64,000 nt of DNA from Halorussus salilacus. Lineage in GTDB: Archaea; Halobacteriota; Halobacteria; Halobacteriales; Haladaptataceae. The translations under genes were made by a program, and so were the position numbers. Shown here piece after piece: positions 56,150-63,724 of the stretch; the stretch's first letter is position 1; every line of letters starts with the position of its first letter. The stretch is from contig NZ_CP099993.1 of the NCBI RefSeq assembly GCF_024138125.1, positions 806,001 through 870,000 of the forward strand. The letters run 5' to 3'. The notes beneath the pieces were generated by a model that ran no database searches, was not told the origin of the DNA, and saw nothing but the letters and a program-made list of their open reading frames with translations.

Positions 56150-56881
56150 ATGGGAGACAGAGAGGAATATAATAGTCCATCAACTGATTTTGACCTCGCT
56201 CAGTTTATTTCTGATTGGTCGGATCTTTTTGTTGTTATGGGTGTATTCGCTGCACTTGCTGTTTACATTTCAGATATAAGTTCTGAGGGTATAACAAATG
56301 CTCCAGAAGTAATCCAAGGTGGGTTTGTTGGGTCATTAGTTCTGACTTCACTCATAGGCCTCTTAATATTTAAGAAGATATATGGGAAATTCGATAGCTT
56401 TGATGAATTTGTGCGAGGAATTTTTCATCTGAAAAACATCGAGTTGATAATATTTTTCCTTGCATTTAGTTTAATACTACAATCTCTTTTTAGTCGAGCA
56501 AGCGCAAATCACAATATTGTTTTGCAATTAATATCTGTAATCTCGTTTATAACTGGTCTCGGAGTCTTTCTCCACGTCTTCCATTATATATCTACCAAAC
56601 TCCTCTCTCAATTGTCAGACCACATGTACCTCGTTGTAGTTCTATCTATCGGCTATATCTCCTTTGAGGTTATTGACAAATTAATTGATATTTATCGATC
56701 TCTATTTAGTCAGCCATATGTTAACACATTCACTTCTATAAATCTGATATCCATTAGCCACCTATCTACATGGCATTTCATTCTTTCTTTAGAGTTAGCT
56801 ACTCTTCTTATTCTCTCAATCCACGCACTTCTACTGATCCTAGAAATATCGGGCATATTGTTTAGAACGGTGTCTAGCTGA
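56150..56881 (+). CDS. Low-G+C six-helix membrane protein
   Basis: A 243-residue protein with about six hydrophobic segments (LFVVMGVFAALAVYIS, GGFVGSLVLTSLIGLLIF, LIIFFLAFSLILQSLFS, VLQLISVISFITGLGVFL, YLVVVLSIGYISFEVI, FILSLELATLLILSIHALL) and a charged N terminus (MGDREEYNSPSTDFD). Strongly AT-rich with codons unlike the neighbours, so it is a recent acquisition. No partner: the flanking genes on both sides are G+C-rich core genes. No recognised family; may be an orphan effector or immunity protein. Interval 56090-56890 is the AT-rich block. Confidence 0.6.
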   Translation: MGDREEYNSPSTDFDLAQFISDWSDLFVVMGVFAALAVYISDISSEGITNAPEVIQGGFVGSLVLTSLIGLLIFKKIYGKFDSFDEFVRGIFHLKNIELIIFFLAFSLILQSLFSRASANHNIVLQLISVISFITGLGVFLHVFHYISTKLLSQLSDHMYLVVVLSIGYISFEVIDKLIDIYRSLFSQPYVNTFTSINLISISHLSTWHFILSLELATLLILSIHALLLILEISGILFRTVSS

Positions 56882-56928
56882 ATGAGTTGGCCGTAGCTGT
56901 TACCCGTCTCTCTCCCGTCGGGTGGGCC

Positions 56929-57207
56929 ATGGCAGACGACGCCGAACCCGCCGACATCGACTGGGACGAGGCCGTGCGCATGGAACTCGACCCGGACACG
57001 ATGCACGAGACCAAGAGCGGCTACTACTTCGACTGCCCGGAGTGCGGTTCCCCGGCCACGATAGAGAACATCGTCCAGCACGGCCGGTGCAACGGCTACC
57101 TCGACGAGCAGGTCGAAGGCATCGACTTCGAGGTCGAGAATATCTCCTGCTCGGCGGTATTGCGGCTCGAACTGGCCTACACCGCCGAATCCGAGAGCGA
57201 GCGCTGA
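56929..57207 (+). CDS. 92-residue zinc-ribbon protein
   Basis: A 92-residue acidic protein. The N-terminal third is helical (DIDWDEAVRMELDPDTMHE), then YYFDCPECGSPATIEN with a CxxC pair, HGRCNGYLDEQVEG and ISCSAVLRLEL with further Cys, a likely zinc ribbon. ATG 56929 chosen; an in-frame upstream start at 56887 is less likely. Precedes the PAC2 gene by 93 bases. Unknown function. Confidence 0.68.
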   Translation: MADDAEPADIDWDEAVRMELDPDTMHETKSGYYFDCPECGSPATIENIVQHGRCNGYLDEQVEGIDFEVENISCSAVLRLELAYTAESESER

Positions 57208-57300
57208 CTCCGCGACCGGACAGCGGGTCGGGCGGTCGCCGAGCGTCGCTCGGCGACCGCGGCCCCGGACTTTATGCGCTCGCTGATACAAGTGTCCCAC

Positions 57301-58047
57301 ATGGCAAGCGTCACCGTACACGCCGAGGGGTTGGAGCTGGACGACCCGACGCTGGTCGAGGGACTGCCGGGCGTCGGACTGGTCGGCAAGCTGGCGACCG
57401 ACCACCTAATCGAGGCGTTCGACATGACCTACTACGCCAGCCTCGCCTGCGAGGGTCTGCCCCGGATATCGGTCTACGAGGAGGGGAGCCCGGAGCTCCG
57501 GCCGCCGGTCCGGATTTACGCCGACCCCGGGCGCGACCTGCTGGCGCTCCAGAGCGACGTGCCGGTCTCGGCCGCCGCGGCGTCGGAGTTCGCCAGTTGC
57601 GTCACCGAGTGGCTCGCCGACAACGACGCGACGCCGATCTACATGAGCGGGCTTCCCCACCAGAAGGAGGCGAGCGAGATTCCGTCGCTGTACGGCGTCG
57701 CCACCGGCTCGGGAGGCGAGCGACTCGACGACCACGGCATCGACAGCCCGGTCGAGCGCGGCGCGGTCAGCGGTCCCACCGGGGCGCTCCTCCACGAGGC
57801 GAGCGCCACCGGTCTCGACGCGGTGGGCCTCATCGTCGAGAGCGACCCGCAGTTCCCCGACCCCGAGGCCGCGCGCATCCTCGTCGAGCACGGCATCGCG
57901 CCGCTGGCGGGCGTCGAGGTCGCCACCGGCGATCTCGTCGAGCGTGCCGAGGAGATCAGCGAGCAGAAAGAGCAGCTCGCCCAGCGCATGGGTGAGGCCG
58001 ACCCCGAGGAGAGTTCGCAGGCTCAACCGCTTCGCATGTTCCAGTGA
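57301..58047 (+). CDS. PAC2-family proteasome assembly chaperone-like protein
   Basis: A 248-residue PAC2/DUF75-type protein. VEGLPGVGLVGKLATDHLIE (core motif), YEEGSPELRPPVRIYADPG, GLPHQKEASEIPSLYGVATG and IAPLAGVEVATGDLVERAEE are characteristic. Eukaryotic PAC2 helps assemble 20S proteasomes; archaeal members act or are presumed to act the same way, though some are other ATP-grasp partners. Starts at ATG 57301 after a TATA-like ctttatgcg. A perfect 16-bp hairpin follows its stop by 8 bases. Confidence 0.88.
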   Translation: MASVTVHAEGLELDDPTLVEGLPGVGLVGKLATDHLIEAFDMTYYASLACEGLPRISVYEEGSPELRPPVRIYADPGRDLLALQSDVPVSAAAASEFASCVTEWLADNDATPIYMSGLPHQKEASEIPSLYGVATGSGGERLDDHGIDSPVERGAVSGPTGALLHEASATGLDAVGLIVESDPQFPDPEAARILVEHGIAPLAGVEVATGDLVERAEEISEQKEQLAQRMGEADPEESSQAQPLRMFQ

Positions 58048-58055
58048 AACGTTTG

Positions 58056-58090
58056 CCAGGGAGAGCGCGCCGTCGGCGCGCTCTCCCTGG
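58056..58090. terminator. 16-bp hairpin after the PAC2 gene
   Basis: CCAGGGAGAGCGCGCC (58056-58071), GTC, and the complement (58075-58090). Strong terminator candidate. Confidence 0.55.
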
Positions 58091-58186
58091 TCCTCGGTGG
58101 AAGGCGAAAGATGCGAGTGACGCAGTAGAACGCCGGACGAGCACAACTTCATTAGACCTTTCTCCCCGACGCGCGTACGGCGAACC

Positions 58187-58333
58187 ATGACCGACGCTGA
58201 AGACGCAGTCGAGCAGTTCCTGCAGGAGGCCGAGAAGGTGTACAGCGAGTACGACAAGGGGTACATGAACGCCGACGTGGCGCTGGACCGACTGGAGAAT
58301 CAGGTCGAGACCCTGCGCGAGCGAGTCGAGTAA
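58187..58333 (+). CDS. 48-residue coiled-coil microprotein
   Basis: A 48-residue protein, MTDAEDAVEQFLQEAEKVYS at its start and VALDRLENQVETLRERVE at its end. Heptad-like Leu/Val spacing suggests a dimeric coiled-coil. It resembles small helical halo-microproteins and the small subunit (XseB) of exonuclease VII in size and heptads, but no large subunit is adjacent. A TATA-like cttcattag is 30 bases before the ATG. A hairpin follows at 58379-58409. Confidence 0.6.
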   Translation: MTDAEDAVEQFLQEAEKVYSEYDKGYMNADVALDRLENQVETLRERVE

Positions 58334-58378
58334 GCCGCCCGAGAACCACGTACGGATTTTTCCGAGGAGGGTGGGCAA

Positions 58379-58409
58379 GCAGAGCGGACCGCTCCGCGGT
58401 CCGCTCTGC
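58379..58409. terminator. Hairpin between the microprotein and geranylgeranyl reductase genes
   Basis: GCAGAGCGGACCGC (58379-58392), TCC, complement (58396-58409). Convergent position fits a shared terminator. Confidence 0.5.
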
Positions 58410-58444
58410 CCGCACTCGACGGAGAAACGGTGGACGCGTGGTTT

Positions 58445-59815
58445 TCAGTACTTCGGGTCGGCCCCGGTGGTCGCGTAGATGTCGTCCATGATGGCGTCCC
58501 GGCGGGCCTGCCACGCCGGGAGGCGGTCGGGGGAGTCGGGGTACGCCCCGTAGTGGTCGATGAGGTCGTCGGCGTGCGACTTCGTCTTGTAGAGGTCGTA
58601 GATGAGGTCCCAGTGACCGATGGACTTGATGGCGGTCTGGACCTTGAGCCACCACCCGACGTTGGCGCTGCCCGAGTAGAGCGCCTCCGCGAGCTTGTTC
58701 GCGGGGAGCGCGCCGAGCAGGCCCATCAGGTCGTCCACGTCGACCGCGGTCGAGAAGATGTTGTACACGTCGAGTCCGGCGTAGCGCGCGCCGAAGTGGT
58801 CCATCACGCGCTCGTTGTACTCCCAGAGGTTCGCCTCGGTGACCTCGCCGTCCTCGATGGCGTCGACGGCGGCCTCGGCGGCGTACTTGCCCGCGTAGGC
58901 CGCTCCGGCGATGCCCCCGCCCGTGGTGGGGTTGACGTGGCCCGCGGCGTCGCCGACCGCGACGAAGCCGGGCGCGACCGCCGAGTCGTAGGGGCGTCGG
59001 GTGGGGAGGGCCGCGCCGAGCTTGTCCTCGACGGTGGCTCCCCGGAATTCGGGGCGGTTGCGGAGGTCGCGCCTGAGGTCGTCGACGAGCTGCATCGGCT
59101 CCTCGTTCATCTGGAATCCGAGTCCGGCGTTGATCTCCGTCTCGGTCCGCGGGAAGTACCAGAGGTAGCCCGCCGCGCGCTCGGTCGGCTTGAACACGAG
59201 CGCGTCGTCCCACGGCACCGGTTCCTCGACCTCGACGATCTCGCGGTAGGCCGAGCAGAACTGCGAGTAGGTCACGTTGGTGTCGAAGGTCGCGTCGCCG
59301 AGGTCGGCCTTGTCCTGCAGGATGGAGAGCGACCCCGCGGCGTCGACGACCACGTCGGCGTTGTACCGCTGGACGCTCCCGTTGCGCTTGCCCCGGACGC
59401 CCGTGACCCGTCCGTCCTCGCGCTGGGTCACGTCCTTGACCACGGTGTCGTAGTGGAACTCCACGCCCGCGCTCTCCGCGCCCTCGATGATGCGGCGACC
59501 GTACTCCCAGCGGTCGATGACCGCGAGTTCGCCCGGCACCGGGATTTCGAGGACGGTGTCCTCTTGGGGAATCTCGAACCGGCCGTGGTCGACGCCCGTG
59601 TTGGTGAACGACGGCTCCAGCTGGGACTTCGGGATGGCCTCGGGGAAAGCGTCCGCGCCCTTCAGAGCGTCGCCGCAGGCGATGTGGCCCGCTTCCTCCT
59701 CGTCCTTTCGCTCGACCACGACCACGTCGTAGCCCGCGCGGCTGGCGGTGGCGGCGGCGTAACAGCCCGCCGTCCCCGCGCCGACGACGACGATGTCGCA
59801 CTCGTGTGTAGCCAT
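58445..59815 (-). CDS. Geranylgeranyl reductase-family flavoprotein
   Basis: A 456-residue FAD protein. CDIVVVGAGTAGCYAAATAS is the dinucleotide fold, GYLWYFPRTETEINAGLGFQ is the family motif (YxWxFP), and GFVAVGDAAGHVNPTTGGGI the second FAD motif. The C-terminal third is helical (KVQTAIKSIGHWDLIYDLYK). Archaeal members saturate the geranylgeranyl chains of membrane lipids, so digeranylgeranylglycerophospholipid reductase is the likely function; paralogues in haloarchaea reduce other polyprenyl groups. ATG 59815 is the conserved start. Confidence 0.88.
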   Translation of the reverse strand: MATHECDIVVVGAGTAGCYAAATASRAGYDVVVVERKDEEEAGHIACGDALKGADAFPEAIPKSQLEPSFTNTGVDHGRFEIPQEDTVLEIPVPGELAVIDRWEYGRRIIEGAESAGVEFHYDTVVKDVTQREDGRVTGVRGKRNGSVQRYNADVVVDAAGSLSILQDKADLGDATFDTNVTYSQFCSAYREIVEVEEPVPWDDALVFKPTERAAGYLWYFPRTETEINAGLGFQMNEEPMQLVDDLRRDLRNRPEFRGATVEDKLGAALPTRRPYDSAVAPGFVAVGDAAGHVNPTTGGGIAGAAYAGKYAAEAAVDAIEDGEVTEANLWEYNERVMDHFGARYAGLDVYNIFSTAVDVDDLMGLLGALPANKLAEALYSGSANVGWWLKVQTAIKSIGHWDLIYDLYKTKSHADDLIDHYGAYPDSPDRLPAWQARRDAIMDDIYATTGADPKY

Positions 59816-59930
59816 GCGTTCGGCTACGAGACGGAGAGGGCAAAACTCTTTATACGCGATTCGAGGATTCGTCGCCCTCGAAGCGACGGATAGCGGGCGA
59901 GGGAACGACGCGCTCGGTGACACAGGCCAC

Positions 59931-60165
59931 GAGAATCGGCCGACCGACCAATCCACGGGAATCGGCAGACCGACCAATCCACCGCGGGCGGGACTGAAAG
60001 GGGCCGCCCGGTCGCGTACAGTTTAGTCGTCTCCGCGGGCAACTATTCTCGCGCGGGCTGTGTCCTCGCGAGCGAAGCGAGTGAGGGCTCGTCGAACCGC
60101 AGGTCCGACGGTGCGGAGAGCGCGAGAATATCCCGCGGAGCGACCGCGAGCGGGCGGGGGCTTTC
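59931..60165 (-). repeat. Structured palindromic repeat, copy C, with 26-bp repeats
   Basis: Read on the minus strand: AAAGCCCCCGCCCGCTCGCG, then CTCCGCGGG (60132-60140) pairing with 60031-60039, and ATTCTCGCG (60121-60129) pairing with 60045-60053, around a 67-base loop. Right end GGGCGGCCCCTTTCAGTC. Beyond it are two 26-bp units (59931-59956, 59957-59982; minus strand GTGGATTGGTCGGTCTGCCG then ATTCCC). The gap 59816-60283 holds no gene other than this. Confidence 0.8.
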
Positions 60166-60283
60166 GAGGAAGAAGCGGTGTCGTTCGAGACGACTCATAG
60201 CGACCGGGCGGGAGCGTTCGAGCGAGACACCGCGGGGACTCCCGTGATAAAGAGTAAAGTGACGGACTTTCGTACCTCGGGGT

Positions 60284-60616
60284 ATGACCGAGTACACCGT
60301 CGAGTTCGCCGGGACGGGCGAGACCATCGAGGTCTCGGACACCGAGACCATCCTGAGCAAGTGCATCGAGGAGGGAATCGCACAGGAGTACTCCTGTCGC
60401 GTCGGGATGTGTCTGGCCTGTTCGGCCGAGATACTCGACGGCGAGGTCACCCAGCCAGCCGCCCGCGGCCTCACCGACGAGGAGGCCGAGGAGTACGCCC
60501 TGACCTGCATGGCCCGGCCCCAGAGCGACCTCGTGCTCGACCGCGGGAAGTACCCGCCGAGCATCGAGGAGGAGGCCGCCGAGATGAACGAACCCGCGGC
60601 CGCCGACGACGACTGA
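60284..60616 (+). CDS. Plant-type 2Fe-2S ferredoxin
   Basis: A 110-residue ferredoxin. YTVEFAGTGETIEVSDTETI, cluster ligands Cys38, Cys43, Cys46 and Cys75 (CRVGMCLAC, ALTCMARP), and an acidic C-terminal extension. This is the plant/halobacterial 2Fe-2S type without the long halobacterial N-terminal insertion. Serves as an electron carrier for oxidoreductases such as oxoacid dehydrogenases; the partner is not visible here. ATG 60284 fits. Ends 1 base before the stop of the convergent AAC(3)-type gene. Confidence 0.93.
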   Translation: MTEYTVEFAGTGETIEVSDTETILSKCIEEGIAQEYSCRVGMCLACSAEILDGEVTQPAARGLTDEEAEEYALTCMARPQSDLVLDRGKYPPSIEEEAAEMNEPAAADDD

Positions 60617-60617
60617 G

Positions 60618-61562
60618 CTACGCCCGATTCTCGCCGAACCACCCGACCGCGTAGTCGACCAGCGCGCGCTGGGACAGCACGACCGCCTCGGCGTTCCCGA
60701 CGCGACCGCGCGCGGTCGCGTCGGGCCGGTCGCGCTCGAACGCCGCGCCCGCCCGCTCGAAGTCGCCGTCGTCGTAGTCGAGTTCCTCGAACGATATCCA
60801 CTCGCGCTCGTCGGGCGCGACCGGCGCGCCGGTGGCGCGCCGGTCGCGGTCCGTTCTGGCGTCCCCCTCTCCCCGCTCCTCGTCGCGTCCCTCTCTCCGC
60901 TCTTCCTCGCGACCCTCTTCCCGCCCCTCCTCGCGCCTGTCGCTCGCGAGAACGGGCGCGCCCTGCGTCACGACCGTCTTCTCGAAGTCGGCCCGGTGTT
61001 CCGCGAGGTGCAACGAGGTGTTGGTATCGTGACCGACCCCCAGCAGGAGGACCGACCCGTCGAGGTCGTACACCCGCGCGAGCGGCGACCTCTCGCCGAG
61101 GCCGTCGTCGTAGGCGTGGTCGCCGACCACGAACCCGGCGTCCGCGCCCCACGCCGCGAAGGAGGTGGTGGGGTGGCGACTCCGCACCACGCCGGGGTAG
61201 GTCCGGAAGCACTCGGGAATCGCGCCCATCCCGCGGGTGGGGGTGACCTCGGGACGGAACGGCGGAATCGTCGCGCGAACGTCGGCGGTCCAGTCGTCGG
61301 GTACCGGCGGGTCCTCCCACCGGTCGGGATCGGAGTAGTGGCCCGTGTGGGTCGGCATCACCAGCGTCCCGGCGTCGGTGACGGTCTCCATCAGGGCGTC
61401 GACGACCGCGGCCGCGCCGCCCGCGACCCACCCGAGCGCCGACAGCGACGAGTGGACCAGCAGGGTGTCGCCGGGTTCGACGCCGAGTTGCGAGCAGTCG
61501 TCGGCGATTCGCCCCGCGCTGATCGGACCGTCGCCGCGCTCGATGACGTTGCGCTCGGACAT
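60618..61562 (-). CDS. AAC(3)-family N-acetyltransferase
   Basis: A 314-residue protein of the aminoglycoside 3-N-acetyltransferase (antibiotic_NAT) family. Seen: LLVHSSLSALGWVAGGAAAV, LVMPTHTGHYSDPDRWEDPP, RSRHPTTSFAAWG, LLLGVGHDTNTSLHLAEHRA. Catalytic His/Glu of the family are present. Between about 205 and 240 there is a charged insertion of RREEG/REE repeats (EEGREEGREEERREGRDEER), not known in typical members. Chromosomal haloarchaeal copies probably act on other amines, so resistance is not implied. ATG 61562, 2 bases after the flavin-reductase stop, so an operon. Includes a 13-bp palindrome (60698-60723) near the C-terminal codons. Confidence 0.85.
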   Translation of the reverse strand: MSERNVIERGDGPISAGRIADDCSQLGVEPGDTLLVHSSLSALGWVAGGAAAVVDALMETVTDAGTLVMPTHTGHYSDPDRWEDPPVPDDWTADVRATIPPFRPEVTPTRGMGAIPECFRTYPGVVRSRHPTTSFAAWGADAGFVVGDHAYDDGLGERSPLARVYDLDGSVLLLGVGHDTNTSLHLAEHRADFEKTVVTQGAPVLASDRREEGREEGREEERREGRDEERGEGDARTDRDRRATGAPVAPDEREWISFEELDYDDGDFERAGAAFERDRPDATARGRVGNAEAVVLSQRALVDYAVGWFGENRA

Positions 61563-61564
61563 GG

Positions 61565-62158
61565 TCACGGGGGGCGCTCCATGGCGAATCGCTCGGCGGT
61601 GGTCGCGTAGCTGCTCCCCGAGAGCCGACCGACGGCGTCGAGCTTCCGGGTGTCGAGCTTTCCGGCGGTCGTGACCGCGTCGTCGACGTGGACCCACTCG
61701 ACCTCGCCCAGCACCATCGTCGACCCGCCGACCGGTAGCATCTCGTACAGCGAGCACTCGAAGGCGACCGGCGTCCCGGCGACGCGGGGCGGCGCGACGG
61801 TCCGGGACTCGGCGCGTTCGAGGTCGGCGCGGTCGAACTCGCTCTCGCCCGCGGGCAGGGTCGCGCTCGTCTCGTTCATCGGCTCCGCGAGCGATTCGGT
61901 CACGACGTTGACCACGAACTCCCCGGTCTCGGCGACGTTCCGGGGCGTGTCCTTGAGGCCCTCGGGCGATTGGTCGTCGTTCACCGGCGCGAACATCACG
62001 ACCGGCGGGTCGACCGCCACGACGTTGAAGAAGCTGTAGGGCGCGAGGTTGTCCACGCCGTCGGGGCCGGTCGTGCTGACCCACGCGATGGGTCGGGGGA
62101 CGACCGCGCCCGCGAGGGTCCGGTACAGCGAGGGCACCTCGTCGGGGTCGAGTTCCAT
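61565..62158 (-). CDS. Flavin reductase-like (FMN-binding split barrel) protein
   Basis: A 197-residue flavoprotein. DPDEVPSLYRTLAGAVVPRP, WVSTTGPDGVDNLAPYSFFN, VVMFAPVNDDQ, RNVAETGEFVVNVVTE and GGSTMVLGEVEWVHVDD are characteristic of the flavin-reductase/FMN-binding split-barrel group (DIM6/NTAB-like). It reduces free flavin or a bound substrate. It is the first gene of a unit with the AAC(3)-type gene. ATG 62158 is the conserved start. The GTAC decamer array lies 115-200 bases upstream, in its promoter region. Confidence 0.87.
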   Translation of the reverse strand: MELDPDEVPSLYRTLAGAVVPRPIAWVSTTGPDGVDNLAPYSFFNVVAVDPPVVMFAPVNDDQSPEGLKDTPRNVAETGEFVVNVVTESLAEPMNETSATLPAGESEFDRADLERAESRTVAPPRVAGTPVAFECSLYEMLPVGGSTMVLGEVEWVHVDDAVTTAGKLDTRKLDAVGRLSGSSYATTAERFAMERPP

Positions 62159-62273
62159 GGGAGCGGTACGGGCCGCGGCGACGAAGGGGTTGTGGTCGCG
62201 GAGGGCCCGGGAGCCAGCAGGCCGAAGGCCGCTACCGATCAGCAGTTCGTACTCGTCACGAACGACAACCACG

Positions 62274-62359
62274 CCAGTACAGTCCAGTATAATTCAGTAC
62301 TATCAGTATATTCTAGTACAATTCAGTACTGCCAGTACAGTCCAGTACAATTCAGTACA
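62274..62359. repeat. Second GTAC-rich decamer array
   Basis: Three 28-30-bp units (62274-62303, 62304-62331, 62332-62359) built from CCAGTACAGT, CCAGTATAATT and TTCAGTACTG-like decamers. Same motif as the array at 2657-2791. In the 228-base gap upstream of the flavin reductase and downstream of the rhodanese-MBL gene. Confidence 0.88.
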
Positions 62360-62386
62360 CCACCGAGAAGTGACGGTGCGGTCGGC

Positions 62387-63553
62387 TCAGTCGTCGGCCG
62401 CCACCGCGCAGTTGTTCGGCCCGAGTTCGAGTTCGAACGCCTCGTCGTCGTCGACCTCTTCCGTCCCGAGGTTCGCCGGAATTATCTCCTCGTAGTTGGC
62501 GGGCCGGGGCGGGAGCGAGTCGAGCACCCGCGAGACGAACGCCCCGCGGTCGTCGGGCAGGGAGATGCGCTCGCGGACGGTCCCGAGGGGCGCGACGAAG
62601 GTCCCGTCCTCGCGCGGCGTCGCGGCGGGTTCGCGGTGTCCGGGCGCGACCAGCGTCACGTCGGGGAGCGCGAGCAGGCGGTCGCCGAGGGTGTCGTAGA
62701 GGGTCTCGGCGAGGGCGGCCGCGCCGCCCTCGCCGCGTTCGAGGTCCGGTCTGCCGTAGCCGTCGAGGAACAGCGCGTCACCAGAGAACAGCACCTCTCC
62801 AAGGACGAGCGCGGTGAGTTCAGTGGTGTGGCCCGGCGCGTGGAGCGCGGTCAGGGTCACCGACCCGACTTCGAGGTCGTCGCCGTCTCCGAGCAGGCGG
62901 GCGTCGAAGTCGAGCCCTCGGTCGCGCGCGCCCTCGGGCACGACCGCCTGCGCGTCGGTCTCCGCAGCGAGTCGCCGGACGCCCGAGAAGTGGTCGGCGT
63001 GGACGTGGGTGTCGACGGCGTACGCGAGGTCGGCACCCCGGGACTCGGCGTCGGCGACGTACCGGTCGGCGAACGCCCGCAGGGGGTCGACGACGGCGGC
63101 CTGCCCCTCCGAGACCACGAGGTACGACAGACACCCGCTCGCGGGTCGGTCGTACTGGACGACGGTCGCGGTCGCGCCCGAGGGCGCGACCGCGAGTTCG
63201 CTGGCGACGTAGACCCGCGCCCAGCCGCCCATTCCGCCAGCGAGATTTCGCGCGTCGACGCCCTCCTCGCGCAACGACTCGGCCACGGTGGCGCTGACCT
63301 CGCCGCGGGGGCAGACCGCGACGACCGGTCCCGAGAGGTCGAGGTCGGCCGCCAGTTCGCCGAGGTCTCCGCGCGCCTTCGCGGCCGCGAACTCGGCGTA
63401 CGGGACCTGCGTCGCCTCTGCGCCCTCGATGCGCCACGCCTCGAACTCCTCGCGGTTTCGCACGTCGAGCAGGCGCACGCGCTCGCCGCGTGCGAGTCGC
63501 TCGTGGAGGTCCTCGGGCGACACCGAAGGGGCATCGGCGTTCTCGTCGGTCAT
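62387..63553 (-). CDS. Rhodanese - metallo-beta-lactamase fusion
   Basis: A 388-residue fusion. N-terminal rhodanese domain (about 1-115): RLLDVRNREEFEAWRIEGA, active-site Cys81 in VAVCPRGEVS. C-terminal MBL domain: LAYAVDTHVHADHFSGVRRL (His183, His185, Asp187, His188), PGHTTELTA, FSGDALFLDGYGRPDL. Persulfide dioxygenase-like proteins usually have MBL first and rhodanese last; here the order is reversed. Likely role in sulfur or persulfide detoxification, cytosolic. Ends with an acidic tail. Start at ATG 63553. About 60-65 bases before it an AGGGGCGGGGATTTCGAGG half-repeat occurs. Confidence 0.9.
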   Translation of the reverse strand: MTDENADAPSVSPEDLHERLARGERVRLLDVRNREEFEAWRIEGAEATQVPYAEFAAAKARGDLGELAADLDLSGPVVAVCPRGEVSATVAESLREEGVDARNLAGGMGGWARVYVASELAVAPSGATATVVQYDRPASGCLSYLVVSEGQAAVVDPLRAFADRYVADAESRGADLAYAVDTHVHADHFSGVRRLAAETDAQAVVPEGARDRGLDFDARLLGDGDDLEVGSVTLTALHAPGHTTELTALVLGEVLFSGDALFLDGYGRPDLERGEGGAAALAETLYDTLGDRLLALPDVTLVAPGHREPAATPREDGTFVAPLGTVRERISLPDDRGAFVSRVLDSLPPRPANYEEIIPANLGTEEVDDDEAFELELGPNNCAVAADD

Positions 63554-63620
63554 GGCCGGGAGTACGTTCCGCGAGGGGAAAACGGTGTGGCAGAAGCGTC
63601 GCGCATTCCCGACAGACCGC

Positions 63621-63640
63621 TAGGGGCGGGGATTTCGAGG
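63621..63640. repeat. Trace of the structured repeat terminus
   Basis: On the minus strand TCCTCGAAATCCCCGCC, the same words as at the left end of copy B (50731-50747). Only the terminus is present, in the gap between the rhodanese-MBL gene and the last gene. Confidence 0.5.
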
Positions 63641-63724
63641 ACGAAATGACTCCGGTGGACGTTCTCCCCTTCGAACGTCCTCCCTCCGCGAACTTTCAAG
63701 CGCCTCAACGACCTACCTGAAGCC

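Noticed and set aside
58187-58333. Exonuclease VII small subunit (XseB)
   Set aside because: Size and heptads agree, but no XseA gene is near and the conserved XseB residues are not evident.
60618-61562. Aminoglycoside resistance gene
   Set aside because: Only family membership is visible; chromosomal archaeal members of this family have no known resistance role, so no resistance is claimed.
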